A DNA stretch of 64,000 nt from Streptomyces sp. 11x1 (GTDB taxonomy: Bacteria > Actinomycetota > Actinomycetes > Streptomycetales > Streptomycetaceae): NCBI RefSeq assembly GCF_032598905.1, contig NZ_CP122458.1:744001-808000 (forward strand). The letters are read 5' to 3'. Made by a program: the position numbers and the translations under genes. Positions 26,601 through 35,321 of this stretch are shown here, one piece after another. Under the pieces are notes generated by a model, which did no database searches, had not been told where the DNA came from, and was given only the letters and a program-made list of their open reading frames with translations. Each line of letters begins with the position of its first letter. Positions within the stretch are counted from its first letter, which is position 1.

Positions 26601-27167
26601 CCCGTCGCGTATCTGCTCGCAGTTGTCCAGGACCAGCAGCGCCTCACGGTCCGCCAGGGCGGCGAGCGCCGACTCCTCGACACCGCGCCCGGGTTGTTCG
26701 CCCAGCCCGACGGCCTCCGCGACCGCCGCGCCGACCCGCGCCGGATCGGTGACCGGGGCCAGATCGACGAACCACACCCCGTCGGCGAAGTCACGGGCCG
26801 CGTCCGCCGCCACCGCCAGCGCGAGCCGGGTCTTGCCCACCCCGCCCGGACCGACCGCCGTGACCTGCCGACGTGTCTTCACCGCCTCGCCCAGTTCGGC
26901 GCGTTCGCGCACCCGGCCGACGAACGCCGTCAGCGGTACGGGGAGGACGGGCACCGGGCGGGGCCGGTCCGTACGGGCCGACTCGGCCGCGCGCCGCGAG
27001 AGTGCCCGCCGGTCCGGTTCGTCGAGCTTGCGCAGCAGGGCGGAGACATGGGACTCGACCGTGCGCACGGAGATGAACAGGCGCGCGGAGATCTCCGCGT
27101 TGCTCAGGTGTTCCCCGAGCAGCGCGAGCACGTCGGCTTCCCGGGCCGAAATCACTGGAGTGGACAC
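23694..27167 (-). CDS. Large LuxR-type regulator with NB-ARC ATPase and TPR-like tail
   Basis: 1157 aa. The LuxR helix-turn-helix is unusually N-terminal (residues ~5-60: 'SAREADVLALLGEHLSNAEI', 'SVRTVESHVSALLRKL'). An NB-ARC/STAND ATPase follows with 'AVGPGGVGKTRLALAV' (Walker A), 'EALLVLDNCEQI' (Walker B) and 'LRVLATSRA'. The C-terminal half is helical, TPR-like. Residues ~490-690 are a Gly/Ala/Asp low-complexity insert. GTG 27167 was chosen; the ribosome site is weak. Signal-controlled ATPase regulators of this kind often govern secondary metabolism. Target unknown. Confidence 0.8.
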   Translation of the reverse strand: MSTPVISAREADVLALLGEHLSNAEISARLFISVRTVESHVSALLRKLDEPDRRALSRRAAESARTDRPRPVPVLPVPLTAFVGRVRERAELGEAVKTRRQVTAVGPGGVGKTRLALAVAADAARDFADGVWFVDLAPVTDPARVGAAVAEAVGLGEQPGRGVEESALAALADREALLVLDNCEQIRDGVAPFLERLLVACPGLRVLATSRARMMVPFEWVFPVPPLSSAGGGDSEAVTLFLDRAAAVGRPPEPDLHDRIAAICERLDGMALAIELAAARWPTLGPDGLAAGLSDQLRILAGGPRADDRHRSVRAALDWSHDLLEPPDRALLRRVSVFAMPFTAEAAGVVAGFAPLDPAAVGDGLGRLAEQSLLTATPTATGTRYQALETIRQYGTERLADADELTGVRSRHVAWCLAGAAALAGADAPDWRARFDAVADDLRAALSWAAARPDHRTPAHHLALALAGLTFTRNLLSESQQRYEQAATLAGAAGAAGAAGAAGAAGAAGGAGGSGSARDVGDAGDAWGAGDSGEARDAGDGGWAGDGGDAREAGDTGDVQDAGDAWGAGDSGEAPGAGGGGDAREAGNAGDPRGTGDAGHSGDARDARETGDAGGARQGMRTGDAAGVFGGVAAAVGRVGVAAPAGGAGEALRVLGAEPAAEIVGVAGGGGDGVGADHGVADTAGAAARAAGAAAAAAALREAAGVAGCRRHGDDMYRLHRAAAEAACRAGDRIGAARDLAAAATVAYRFSSEFAQLPTPDEATALLTAARELSGAMKLPPGAAGHASHDPSASPSPGPAAEPPVTGAAAAIALAEAAVVVDAFGAVQGDVDNSARETVRHAERAVRLARCAGDPVAESAALDALSGARTWAGDPFGAAEAARRRIDVLAPAPPTPAATQERMDALAMAAGTALGVGELAQARRWGGQLAGHPLFAEVAHHATSWLMVADAFAGHGRDVLRGSERFLDSWRRSGRQRSFSLGPAAAAVAMIHGLRGDHNARSAWLTTVEEAGTAAEHHHGYGAVFDAMVLLHHGDPDAALARVAPEPDEVWKWVSWIWHHWYVGLRAEASVLSGHPEARARVAAARRTVAGNPVVTAQLDRAQALLDGDLPGRLAAAKAFDAAGCPYQSARTLLLAGGDHTATGREALTALGLAPGS
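25300..25710. repeat. Degenerate minisatellite inside the LuxR-type gene
   Basis: Imperfect 9-15-bp units built on CCCCGGCATCC/CCCCAGC repeat for ~400 bp. On the coding strand they give (GDAGDA)n and (GAA)n tracts; the opposite strand reads as a collagen-like Gly-x-Pro frame, a by-product of the repeat. All units are multiples of 3, so the coding frame survives. Confidence 0.8.
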
Positions 27168-27349
27168 CGAGTCATTATCCGCTGCTCCGTGGTCTCTCCG
27201 TGGCCTCTCCGTGGTGGATTCCGTGCTCACCACGGAGGCGGGCCGTGGCCCCCTCGGGGGAGGCTGTGACCACGGCGATCGCACCCGGCGGACACCTCGG
27301 GCCGGTCGCGGCCGCCGTCCCCGCAAGCCTCAGCGACACAGGAGTGGTC

Positions 27350-27823
27350 ATGACCGGTTCCCCCACAGCCCCGACCGCCGGCCCCCGCCCCCGCGCGGTG
27401 CGTCGCGGCGACACGGAGCACCGGCTCGCCCACGACGCCGATGTCTGGGTGGCCAGCGCCTCGGCGGACGGTGTGCCGTATCTGGTTCCGCTGTCCTTCG
27501 ACTGGGACGGCGAGACGCTGTTGATGGCGACGCCGGGCGCCAGTCCGACCGGCAGGAACCTGGCCGCGACGCGGACCACCCGGCTCGGACTGGGCCCCAC
27601 CCGCGACGTGTCCATGATCGAGGGCGCGGTGGAGGTGCTCCCGGTCGACGCTCTGCCGGCGGAGCGGGCCGACCGCTTCGCCGCGCGCGCCGGCTTCGAC
27701 CCCCGGGTCTCCCCCACGTCCTACCTCTGGTTCCGCGTCACCCCGGTTCGGGTTCAGGCCTGGCGCGAAGCGGACGAGTTGACGGGACGTGAGCTGATGC
27801 GCGACGGCCGCTGGCTGGGCTGA
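27350..27823 (+). CDS. Pyridoxamine 5'-phosphate oxidase-fold protein (FMN-binding type)
   Basis: 157 aa. 'WVASASADGVPYLVPLSFDW', 'ETLLMATPGASPTGRNLAAT' and 'TRLGLGPTRDVSMIEGAVEV' match the split-barrel flavin-binding fold of small PNPOx-like proteins. ATG 27350 follows CAGGAG. Such proteins bind FMN, F420 or heme; the cofactor is not resolvable here. Divergent from the LuxR-type regulator, which may control it. Confidence 0.8.
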   Translation: MTGSPTAPTAGPRPRAVRRGDTEHRLAHDADVWVASASADGVPYLVPLSFDWDGETLLMATPGASPTGRNLAATRTTRLGLGPTRDVSMIEGAVEVLPVDALPAERADRFAARAGFDPRVSPTSYLWFRVTPVRVQAWREADELTGRELMRDGRWLG

Positions 27824-27916
27824 GCCGCCCCCATCCACGCTCCCCCAGCCACACCCACACCCACGCCCACCCGAGAACGAACCAACAAGCAGACGGTACG
27901 AGGAAGGCAGACCGCC

Positions 27917-28393
27917 ATGACGAACACCCGGAAGTCCACCCCGAGCAGGGACACGGCCGAGAAGAAGTTCGACGGGTTCACCGCCGAGGAGCGCGAGGCG
28001 ATGCAGGAGCATGCGCGGGACCTGAAGACGACCGCCCGTCGCGGAGCACGTGCCACCCGGGCGGACGGGGAGAGCGACGTGCTCGCCAAGATCGCCGCGA
28101 TGGACGACGCGGACCGTGCTCTCGCCGAAGGGATCCACCGGATCGTCGCCGGGGCCGCGCCCGACCTCGCGCCGAAGCTCTGGTACGGCATGCCCGCTTA
28201 CGCCAGGAACGGCAAGGTCGTCTGCTTCTTCCAGAGTGCGCAGAAGTTCAAGAGCCGGTACGCCACCCTCGGCTTCAGCGACCAGGCGCACCTCGACGAG
28301 GGCACCCTGTGGCCGACCACATACGCCCTGACGGAGCTGACGGACGAGACGGAGGCACGGATCGTCGAGCTCGTCCGCAGAGCGGCGGGCTGA
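27917..28393 (+). CDS. DUF1801/YdhG-like protein
   Basis: 158 aa. 'FTAEEREAMQEHARDLK' is followed by 'GIHRIVAGAAPDLAPKLWYG', 'MPAYARNGKVVCFFQSAQKF' and 'RYATLGFSDQAHLDEGTLWP', the DUF1801 core ('WYGMPAY...GK') seen in YdhG/iron-chaperone-like proteins. Small, soluble, no signal peptide. A clear ribosome site (GAGGAAGG) precedes ATG 27917. The role is not well defined for the family. Confidence 0.8.
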   Translation: MTNTRKSTPSRDTAEKKFDGFTAEEREAMQEHARDLKTTARRGARATRADGESDVLAKIAAMDDADRALAEGIHRIVAGAAPDLAPKLWYGMPAYARNGKVVCFFQSAQKFKSRYATLGFSDQAHLDEGTLWPTTYALTELTDETEARIVELVRRAAG

Positions 28394-28562
28394 GCGCGAG
28401 GAGCGCCTGCGCGCAAGCAGCCAACTTCCTTCACCGCAGGGCTCTCCACCGGCCGTGACCGGTACGGGACCCGCTCGGCGCGCCCGCCGTCGACACCACC
28501 GGGCGGGGCCGCGGCATGATCACGTACGTCCTGTCCGAGCCGTCGCCCCCTACGATGGCTGC

Positions 28563-28913
28563 ATGGCCGTCGTCCTCTTCGCAGGTATCCCGGTGAACAA
28601 CTACACAGCGGCGCTCTCCTGGTACGAGCGCCTGCTGGGCTCCCCGCCGACGTTCTTCCCGAACGACACGGAGGCGGTGTGGGAGCTGGCGGAGCACCGC
28701 TATGTGTACATCGAGCACCGGCCCGGACGGGCCGGCCACGCGCTGCACACCGTCTTTGTGGACGACCTCGACGCCCGGGTCGCCGGGATCACCGGGCGGG
28801 GGCTGGAGCCCAGCAGCCGCGAAACCTATGCCAACGGCGTCCGCAAGTTCACCTACCACGACCCGGACGGGAACGAGATCGGGCTCGGCGGCGGTCCGGC
28901 CCTGCGGCAATGA
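28563..28913 (+). CDS. VOC-family protein (glyoxalase fold)
   Basis: 116 aa, a single intact VOC module: 'VLFAGIPVNNYTAALSWYER' (first beta-alpha unit), 'AEHRYVYIEHRPG', 'HTVFVDDLDARVAGI' and the closing 'KFTYHDPDGNEIGLGGG' with the conserved Asp-Pro-(D/G)-Gly-Asn and late Glu. Such modules bind a metal or a small ligand. Tail-to-tail with the acyl-CoA ligase gene, 9 bp away. Confidence 0.8.
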   Translation: MAVVLFAGIPVNNYTAALSWYERLLGSPPTFFPNDTEAVWELAEHRYVYIEHRPGRAGHALHTVFVDDLDARVAGITGRGLEPSSRETYANGVRKFTYHDPDGNEIGLGGGPALRQ

Positions 28914-28922
28914 GGTGTCGGG

Positions 28923-30410
28923 TCATCCGATCGGTGCGGTGATCTCCCGCTTGAGGATCTTGCCGCTGGGGCCGGTCGGCAGGGTGTCCATGAGCCACAC
29001 CTCGCGCGGGTACTTGTACGCGGCGACCCGGCCCTTGACGAACTCCCTCAGCTCGTCGGGGGTGGCATGGGCGCCGGGCCGCAGGACGACCGCGGCACCG
29101 ATCTCCTCGCCCAGATGGTCGTGCGGCACCCCGACGACGGCGGCCAGGGCGACGGCCGGGTGCTCGTGCAGGGCCTCCTCGATCTCACGCGGGTAGACGT
29201 TGTAGCCCCCGCGGATGATCATGTCCTTCTTGCGGTCGACGATGTACAGATAGCCGTCCTCGTCCTGCCGCGCGAGGTCGCCGCTGCGCAGCCAGCCGTC
29301 CGGGATCGCGGCCGCCGTCTCCTCGGGCCGGTTCCAGTACCCCTTCATCACGTTCGGCCCTCGTACGGCCAGTTCACCGACCTCGCCGGGCGTGACGTCC
29401 TGGCCCTTGTCGTCCAGCAGTCGCACCTCCACGTCCTGGATCGGGGTGCCGATGGAGCCGGCCTTGCGGGGGCGGTCGGGGTGGTTGAACGTGACCACCG
29501 GACTGGTCTCGGACATGCCGAAGCCCTCCAGCACCGCGCAACCGAAGCGCCGTTCGAAGCCGTGCAGGATCTCCACCGGCAGCGAGGCTCCACCGGAGAC
29601 GCACATCCGCAGCGTCGACACGTCGGTCCGCGCCGGGTGCTGGAGCAGCGCCGCGTACATCGTCGGCACACCCTCGAAGACCGTGGCCCCGTCCCGCGCG
29701 ATGGCCTCCAGCACGGCCTGCGGCTCGAAGCGGGGGATGAGGGTGAGCGAGGCGCCGGCCCGCACGGCCACGCTCATGGTGCAGATCTGGCCGAAGATGT
29801 GGAACAGCGGCAGACAGCCCACCACCACGTCCCGCGGTGTCATCCGCTGCACATGGACCGTGTTGACCTCGGTGTTGTGCCGCAGTCCGCCGTGGGTGAG
29901 CGTGGCGCCCTTGGGGCGGCCGGTGGTGCCGGAGGTGTACAGCAGCACGGCCATGTCGTCGTCCGCCGTCTCGGCCACGCCGGGCAGCGGCTCGTGTCCG
30001 GCCAGCGCCCGTGCGAACGCCGCGGGCTCGACGGCGGAGTGCCGTACACCGGCGTCGGCCGCGCCCCGCGCGCCCTCGCCCGGCGCCTGATGCCATTCGA
30101 ACAGCAGCACCGCCCCGGAATCGGTCAGGTGGTACGCGGTCTCCCGCGTCTTCAGCAGCGGGTTCATGGGGACGACGACGCCTCCGGCGCGCAGCACGCC
30201 GTAGTACAGGACGACGAACTCGGGCACGTTCGGCAGCATCAGGGCGACGCGGTCCCCCGGCCGTACGCCCTCGGCCCTCAGCAGCGCGGCGGCGCGGGCA
30301 CTGCGCTCGTCCAGCTCCGCGTAGCCGGTCACCTGGTCGCCCAGGCGCAGCGCGGGACGCCCCGGCTGTCGCTGTGCCGTCTCCACCAGGTACTCCGCCA
30401 GATTGGCCAT
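28923..30410 (-). CDS. Long-chain fatty-acid--CoA ligase (AMP-binding enzyme)
   Basis: 495 aa. P-loop 'AVLLYTSGTTGRPKGATLTH', A5 'VLEGFGMSETSPVVTF', A7 'WLRSGDLARQDEDGYLYIVD' with 'RKKDMIIRGGYNVYP', and A10 'PTGPSGKILKREI' with the catalytic Lys are complete. It activates a carboxylic acid, probably a fatty acid, with ATP and CoA. ATG 30410 has GGAGGCGGGG upstream. Divergent from a PucR-type regulator 150 bp away that may control it. Confidence 0.9.
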   Translation of the reverse strand: MANLAEYLVETAQRQPGRPALRLGDQVTGYAELDERSARAAALLRAEGVRPGDRVALMLPNVPEFVVLYYGVLRAGGVVVPMNPLLKTRETAYHLTDSGAVLLFEWHQAPGEGARGAADAGVRHSAVEPAAFARALAGHEPLPGVAETADDDMAVLLYTSGTTGRPKGATLTHGGLRHNTEVNTVHVQRMTPRDVVVGCLPLFHIFGQICTMSVAVRAGASLTLIPRFEPQAVLEAIARDGATVFEGVPTMYAALLQHPARTDVSTLRMCVSGGASLPVEILHGFERRFGCAVLEGFGMSETSPVVTFNHPDRPRKAGSIGTPIQDVEVRLLDDKGQDVTPGEVGELAVRGPNVMKGYWNRPEETAAAIPDGWLRSGDLARQDEDGYLYIVDRKKDMIIRGGYNVYPREIEEALHEHPAVALAAVVGVPHDHLGEEIGAAVVLRPGAHATPDELREFVKGRVAAYKYPREVWLMDTLPTGPSGKILKREITAPIG

Positions 30411-30560
30411 GCCCCGCCTCCACGAAAGTCGCCGTCGAAATCCGCCGTTCACCTGCCCGACATCGTGCTGCCACGCGCAGCGGCGGCCTATGGGCCGTAC
30501 GACAGCGCCTGCCGCCCCATGTTGTCCGGGGGAACAAAACAGGGCGGTTAGGCTGCGGAG

Positions 30561-31760
30561 ATGGACATCTCGGGCGTGGCGGCGGCGCTGCATTCCAGAC
30601 TGCCGCAACTGGGTGAGCGGATCGCGGGGCGCATCCGGTCGGACGTCGACGCCTACGACGACGAGTCGCTGATCCCTTTCGACTCGCTGCGCCGCTCGTG
30701 CACGGCCAACGCGGACCTGATCCTCAACCACCTCCTCGCGGGTGCCACCGCGGACCCGAGCCCGGCGCGGGAGACGGGGCGCGTCCGTGCCGTGCAGGGT
30801 GTGCCGCTGGCGGACACCCTGCACGCGTACCGGGTCGGCTTCGAACTGCTGTGGACGGAGATCGTGGCGGAGGCGCGTACCCATCCGGAGGTGTCCGACG
30901 ACCAGCTGGTGGCGAAGTCCGCGGAGATCTGGGCGCTGTTCGGTCTGTACGCGGAGGCGGTCGCGGCGGCCTACCGGGAGACGGCGGCCGAGCTGACCGC
31001 ACGGGGTCAGGCCCGGCGGTCGGCTCTGGTGGAGGCGCTGTTCACGGGTGTCATCGCCGATCGGACCACGCTGTGGGAGGCCGCCCGCGAGCTGGGGCTG
31101 CCCGAGCGGGGGCCCTACGCGGTCGCCGCGGCGGCGGCCGGCGCGCCGGGCGAGGAGCCGCTGGCGGGCGTCGAGACCGGGCTGCGTCAGGCTCAACTCC
31201 CCTCTGCCTGGCGGTTGTTGCCCGACCAGCAGATCGGTCTGATCGCCCTGCCCACAGCGGCGGCCGAGGGCACCTTCCTGGGCGTCCTGCGCCGCACCCG
31301 CGCCCGGGTGGGTGTCAGCCCGAGCTTCCACTCCCTGCGCGACACCCCGCGGGCTCTGCGTTTCGCCCGGCTCGCGCTGGCCGGGCTGCGGGACGGCGGC
31401 CCTGGTGTGGCGCGGTTCGACGACGACCCGCTGGCCATGGTGGTCGCCGCCGCGCCGGCCGAGGCGGCGCACCTGGTGGAGGTGGTCCTGCGACCCGTGC
31501 TCGACCTCCCGGTCGCGGAGCGGGCGCGTCTGCTGCGGACCCTGGAGCACTGGTTCGCCGCCGCGGGTTCGGCCACGGACGCCGCCCGGAGCCTGTTCGT
31601 GCACCCCAACACCGTGCGGTACCGGCTGCGCCGCGTCGAGGAGCTGACGTCCCGGTCCCTGTCCGACCCACGCGTGGTGGCACACATCGGCACGGCCCTG
31701 CTGGCCGTACGCGACCGGGGCACGGAGCCGACGGAACACCCACCCACCGAGGTGAGCTGA
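30561..31760 (+). CDS. PucR-family transcriptional regulator
   Basis: 399 aa. The C-terminal PucR helix-turn-helix is textbook ('ATDAARSLFVHPNTVRYRLR', 'RVEELTSRSLSDPRV'), with the GGDEF-like middle region ('VGVSPSFHSLRDTPRALRFA') and a helical N-terminal sensor. ATG 30561 lies six bases after TAGGCT (30549-30554), a plausible -10 with leaderless start. A local regulator of fatty-acid activation is the simplest reading. Confidence 0.85.
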   Translation: MDISGVAAALHSRLPQLGERIAGRIRSDVDAYDDESLIPFDSLRRSCTANADLILNHLLAGATADPSPARETGRVRAVQGVPLADTLHAYRVGFELLWTEIVAEARTHPEVSDDQLVAKSAEIWALFGLYAEAVAAAYRETAAELTARGQARRSALVEALFTGVIADRTTLWEAARELGLPERGPYAVAAAAAGAPGEEPLAGVETGLRQAQLPSAWRLLPDQQIGLIALPTAAAEGTFLGVLRRTRARVGVSPSFHSLRDTPRALRFARLALAGLRDGGPGVARFDDDPLAMVVAAAPAEAAHLVEVVLRPVLDLPVAERARLLRTLEHWFAAAGSATDAARSLFVHPNTVRYRLRRVEELTSRSLSDPRVVAHIGTALLAVRDRGTEPTEHPPTEVS

Positions 31761-31784
31761 GCGCGCGAAGGGGCGCCCAGGGCA

Positions 31785-32290
31785 CCGGGCAAGCGGGGCA
31801 GACGGGCTGACTGGCTGCCGAACCGACTGGTCGGCACCGACTGGTCGGCGGGCAGGGCTGGCGGGTCGACGGGGCGGAGGACATGGCCGGCGGGCAGGGG
31901 CACCGGGCAGGCGGACCGGGCAGGCGGACCGGCTGGTTGGTCGACTGGCCGACGGTCAGGGCGGCGGGGCGGCGGACAGGGCAGACGGGCCAACCGGCCG
32001 CCGGAACGACCGACCCGGCGGAACGACTGGCCGACGGTCAGAGGCGGCGGGCAGGGGCACCGGGCATGCGGGCCAACCGGATGCCGGACCGACCGACCGG
32101 AACGACCCGCCGGAGGACAGGGCCGGCGGACAGGGCGCGGGGACCGACCGGGCGACGGGGCGGCGGACAGCACCGGCGGGCCGACGGGCAGGGCGGTCGG
32201 GCCGACTGGTCGGCGGTCGCCACGTCGGCGGGCCGCACGGCCACTCGCATCGGCGGGCCGCGCGGTAACGCGCGTCGGCGTTCTGCGTGG
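31785..32290. repeat. Non-coding field of degenerate GGCGGGC/GACCGG repeats
   Basis: About 500 bp of short imperfect words (GGCGGACAGGGC, GACTGGTCGGC, GGCGGGCAGGGGCACCGGGCA, GACCGACCGGA) in irregular order. Long frames cross it on both strands but have no family-like sequence, so no gene is called. It separates the PucR gene from the GAF/PP2C gene. Confidence 0.65.
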
Positions 32291-32381
32291 CGCGGCGCCC
32301 TGCAGAACCGTGCCCCGGAGCCACGGCCGAGCGGGGCCCCATCCGTGTGCCGTCGCCCCGGCGTGGGCGTATGGTCCGCAT

Positions 32382-32438
32382 ATGGGTGACGTTCGACGGC
32401 TGCCTGTCCGCTCCGTCGGGCCGGTCCGGGGCGGGTGA
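32382..32438 (+). promoter_or_regulatory. Possible leaderless 18-codon upstream ORF
   Basis: TATGGT (32370-32375) lies six bases before ATG 32382, the spacing of a leaderless start. The ORF (MGDVRRLPVRSVGPVRGG) stops at 32438, four bases before the GTG of the phosphatase gene, so translation could be coupled. It could equally be the true start of the gene with an old frameshift. Confidence 0.25.
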
Positions 32439-32442
32439 GGTC

Positions 32443-34590
32443 GTGCCTGGTCCCACCACCGTCGGTCCGGAGCCGCTGCAGTCCGCCCTGATCGAGGTCG
32501 CCCGGGGGAGCGGCACCTCGGTGGCGGCGGTCTATCTGCTGCGGCCGGACGAGCCCGTGCTGCAGCTGGCCGTGCTGGGCGGTGTCCCGTGGGAGATCTC
32601 CATGCCGTGGGCACGGGTGCCGGTGAAAACTTCTTCCCCGGTGTCCGATGCCGTACGGGAGCGGCGGCTGGTGTGGGTGAGCGGCCAGGAGGACCTGGCG
32701 CGCCGCTATCCACGGCTGGCGCTGGTCGTGCCCTACCGCTTCACACTGGCCGCCGCCCCCATCACCACGGGGGACGACATCTGGGGCGGTCTGGTGCTGC
32801 ATTGGCCGGCCTCGCACCCGCCCCGGCCGAGCCCCCGGGAGCGGAAGGAGATCGCCGGCGCCTGTCACACGCTGGGACTGCTCCTGCGGAAGGCGGCGGA
32901 CGACGGTCACCCGGTACGGCCCGCCGCCGAGCCGGTGATGCTGCCCCCGCTGCGGCGCAGGCTCGCGGGACCGGCCGAGGCGCAGGCGGCGGTCGACTTC
33001 GCCGAGCGCCTCCCCGGTGGCAGTGGCTCGCTGGACGTGGACGGGCGGATCTCCTTTCTCAACACCGAGGCCGCCGAGCTGCTCGGTGTCGGCATCCCCG
33101 AGCTGCTCGGCGCCAAACCGTGGGAGGCGCTGCCCTGGCTCGGCGCCGACCCGATCGCCGAGGACAGCTACCGGGCGGCCATGTTCAGCCGCGAGACGGT
33201 GTCGTTCATCGCCCTGCGCCCACCGGACCGGTGGCTGTCCTTCCGCCTGGAGCCGGACGCCTCCGGCATCAGCGTGCGCATCGCGCCCACCCACTCGGCG
33301 CACGCCCACGCACCGCCCTCCCCGTCCACCGGGTCGGGTCCGCCCGCCGTTCCCGCCGCGGGGCGGGCCGCGAACCTGTACCACCTGATGCACCTGGCCG
33401 CGACGCTCACCGAGGCCGTCGGCGTGCGCGACGTGGTCGACCAGGTCGCCGACCAGATCCTGCCGGCGTTCGGCGCGGCCGCCCTGGCCCTGATGACGGC
33501 GGAGGACGGCCGGCTGCGGATCACCGGCTACCGCGGCTACACCACCGAGCTGATGGAACGCCTGGACGCCGCCCCGCTCACCTCGGACACCCCCGCCGTG
33601 TACGCCCTGACCACGGGTGTCCCCGCCTTCTTCGCCACGTTCGCCGAGCTGAAGCGGGCCTATCCCCCGGCCGTCCTCCAGGACGCGATGGGCGCCTGGG
33701 CGTTCCTCCCGCTGATCGCCTCGGGGCGGCCGGTCGGCTCCCTCGTCCTGGCCTACGAACAGCCCCATCACTTCACACCGGAGGAGCGCGCCGTCCTCAC
33801 CTCCACCGCCGGGCTGATCGCCCAGGCCCTGGACCGGGCACGGCTGTACGACACCAAGCACCAGCTCGCCCACAACCTCCAGGCGGGGCTGCTGCCGCAC
33901 ACCCTGCCCCGGGTCGCCGGGCTGGACGTGGCCGCGCGCTATCTCCCGGCCACCCGCGGCATGGACGTGGGCGGCGACTTCTACGACCTCATCCGGCTCG
34001 GCCCCACCACGGCCGCCGCGGCCATCGGGGACGTGCAGGGGCACAACGTCAACGCCGCCGCGCTGATGGGGCAGGTCCGCACCGCCGTCCACGCGACCGC
34101 CGGCGCGGCCCCCGACGATGTGCTCGCCCGGACGAACCGGCTCGTGACCGACCTCGACCCCGACCTCTTCACCAGCTGCCTCTACGTCCACCTCGACCTG
34201 GGCGGGCACACCGCCTGCCTCGCGAGCGCCGGCCACCCGCCCCCGCTGCTGCGCCACCCCGACGGCCGCACCCAACCCCTCCCCCTGCCCCCGGGGCTCC
34301 TCCTCGGCATCGACGCCGACGCCGACTACGCGTCCACCGAGGTCCCGCTGCCGCCCGGGTCCGTCCTGGCCCTCTACACGGACGGGCTCGTCGAGGCCCC
34401 CGGCACCGACATCGAGGACGCGGTCGACGACCTGGCCCGCGCCCTCGCGCGCTCCGACCTCTCCGGCCCGCACGCCATGGACGCTGTAGCGGATTCCCTC
34501 GTCCGGCACGCCCGCCGCTCGGCTCCGCGCAGCGACGACATCGCCCTGCTCCTCATCCACCCCACCGCCACAGCGAGTTCACATAGGTGA
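32443..34590 (+). CDS. GAF/PAS-domain PP2C phosphatase (SpoIIE family)
   Basis: 715 aa from GTG 32443 (GGTGAGG upstream); ATG 32371 in the same frame is an alternative. Order: N-terminal GAF-like domain (~1-165), PAS ('LDVDGRISFLNTEAAELLG', ~190-300), GAF ('LYHLMHLAATLTEAVGVRDV', ~310-480), then a PP2C domain with 'GMDVGGDFYDLIRL', 'AAIGDVQGHNVNAAALMGQV', 'LYTDGLVEAPGTDI' and 'SDDIALLLI'. The metal-binding Asp residues are present. It should dephosphorylate anti-sigma antagonist (STAS) proteins in response to small signals. It ends in GC-rich tail sequence. Confidence 0.88.
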   Translation: MPGPTTVGPEPLQSALIEVARGSGTSVAAVYLLRPDEPVLQLAVLGGVPWEISMPWARVPVKTSSPVSDAVRERRLVWVSGQEDLARRYPRLALVVPYRFTLAAAPITTGDDIWGGLVLHWPASHPPRPSPRERKEIAGACHTLGLLLRKAADDGHPVRPAAEPVMLPPLRRRLAGPAEAQAAVDFAERLPGGSGSLDVDGRISFLNTEAAELLGVGIPELLGAKPWEALPWLGADPIAEDSYRAAMFSRETVSFIALRPPDRWLSFRLEPDASGISVRIAPTHSAHAHAPPSPSTGSGPPAVPAAGRAANLYHLMHLAATLTEAVGVRDVVDQVADQILPAFGAAALALMTAEDGRLRITGYRGYTTELMERLDAAPLTSDTPAVYALTTGVPAFFATFAELKRAYPPAVLQDAMGAWAFLPLIASGRPVGSLVLAYEQPHHFTPEERAVLTSTAGLIAQALDRARLYDTKHQLAHNLQAGLLPHTLPRVAGLDVAARYLPATRGMDVGGDFYDLIRLGPTTAAAAIGDVQGHNVNAAALMGQVRTAVHATAGAAPDDVLARTNRLVTDLDPDLFTSCLYVHLDLGGHTACLASAGHPPPLLRHPDGRTQPLPLPPGLLLGIDADADYASTEVPLPPGSVLALYTDGLVEAPGTDIEDAVDDLARALARSDLSGPHAMDAVADSLVRHARRSAPRSDDIALLLIHPTATASSHR

Positions 34591-34679
34591 CCACTGGACC
34601 GCCGTGCCGGGATTGGTGCTGATCCGCAGGAACGGCGGGGGCTCCGACGACTCGGGCACGCGGCAGGAGCCCCGTCCGC

Positions 34680-35321
34680 TCATCTCGCCCCTCGTGCACG
34701 TCGCCTCATACGGGGCACGCGGTCGAAGAGCGCGGCGAGGCGGGCCCCTTGGGCGAACAGGGTCTCCGGACGGGAGCGGTCGCCGTCGAGGTGGGTGAGG
34801 GTCTCCATCCCGAGGTAGAAGGCCACGGCCGCGCCGGCCAGGACCCGTACCCGGACCACGGACGCCAGAGGCTTGCCGCGCAGCAGGACCGTCAGCAGTT
34901 CCTCGGCCAGGTCCTCCCATTTGCGGGTCTCCAGGGCCAGTTGGGCTGCCAGCCGCGTCCCCGGCCGCGCCCCGGCGTACAGCTCCTGGACGGCGGCGAT
35001 GTGCCCGGTGCCGCTGTCCTCGTCGTACAGCTCGCGCAGCCGCGCGATCACGGGCACGGCACGGTCGAGGCCGGACAGTTCGGCACGGTAGCGGTCGATG
35101 CACTCCCCGCTGGTCCGTTCCAGCGCCGCCACCAACAGGTCGTCCAGGTCCGCGAAGTGGTAGTAGATCACCCCGGGCGCGAAGCCGCCGACCTGGGCGA
35201 TCGCCCGGGCGGTGGTCCCGCCGTGACCGTGGCGGACCATACAGGACAGGGCGGCCTCCAGGACACGGTCACGGGTGCCGCGCCCGTCCTGCGCTCCCCG
35301 GGGACCTCGCTGATCAGACAA
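34680..35321 (-). CDS. TetR-family transcriptional regulator
   Basis: 213 aa. 'RDRVLEAALSCMVRHGHGGT', 'TARAIAQVGGFAPGVIYYHF' and 'ADLDDLLVAALERTSG' form the TetR helix-turn-helix; the rest is the helical ligand domain. The start is TTG 35321, inside the last codons of the desaturase gene (8-bp overlap), so it is translated as the third gene of the operon. It probably represses its own operon through the site at 37772-37785. Confidence 0.85.
   Translation of the reverse strand: MSDQRGPRGAQDGRGTRDRVLEAALSCMVRHGHGGTTARAIAQVGGFAPGVIYYHFADLDDLLVAALERTSGECIDRYRAELSGLDRAVPVIARLRELYDEDSGTGHIAAVQELYAGARPGTRLAAQLALETRKWEDLAEELLTVLLRGKPLASVVRVRVLAGAAVAFYLGMETLTHLDGDRSRPETLFAQGARLAALFDRVPRMRRRARGAR

Noticed and set aside
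34579..34679. Small gene between the PP2C and TetR genes
   Set aside because: Only a short frame exists, with no ribosome site or family sequence; the gap is probably a shared 3' region.
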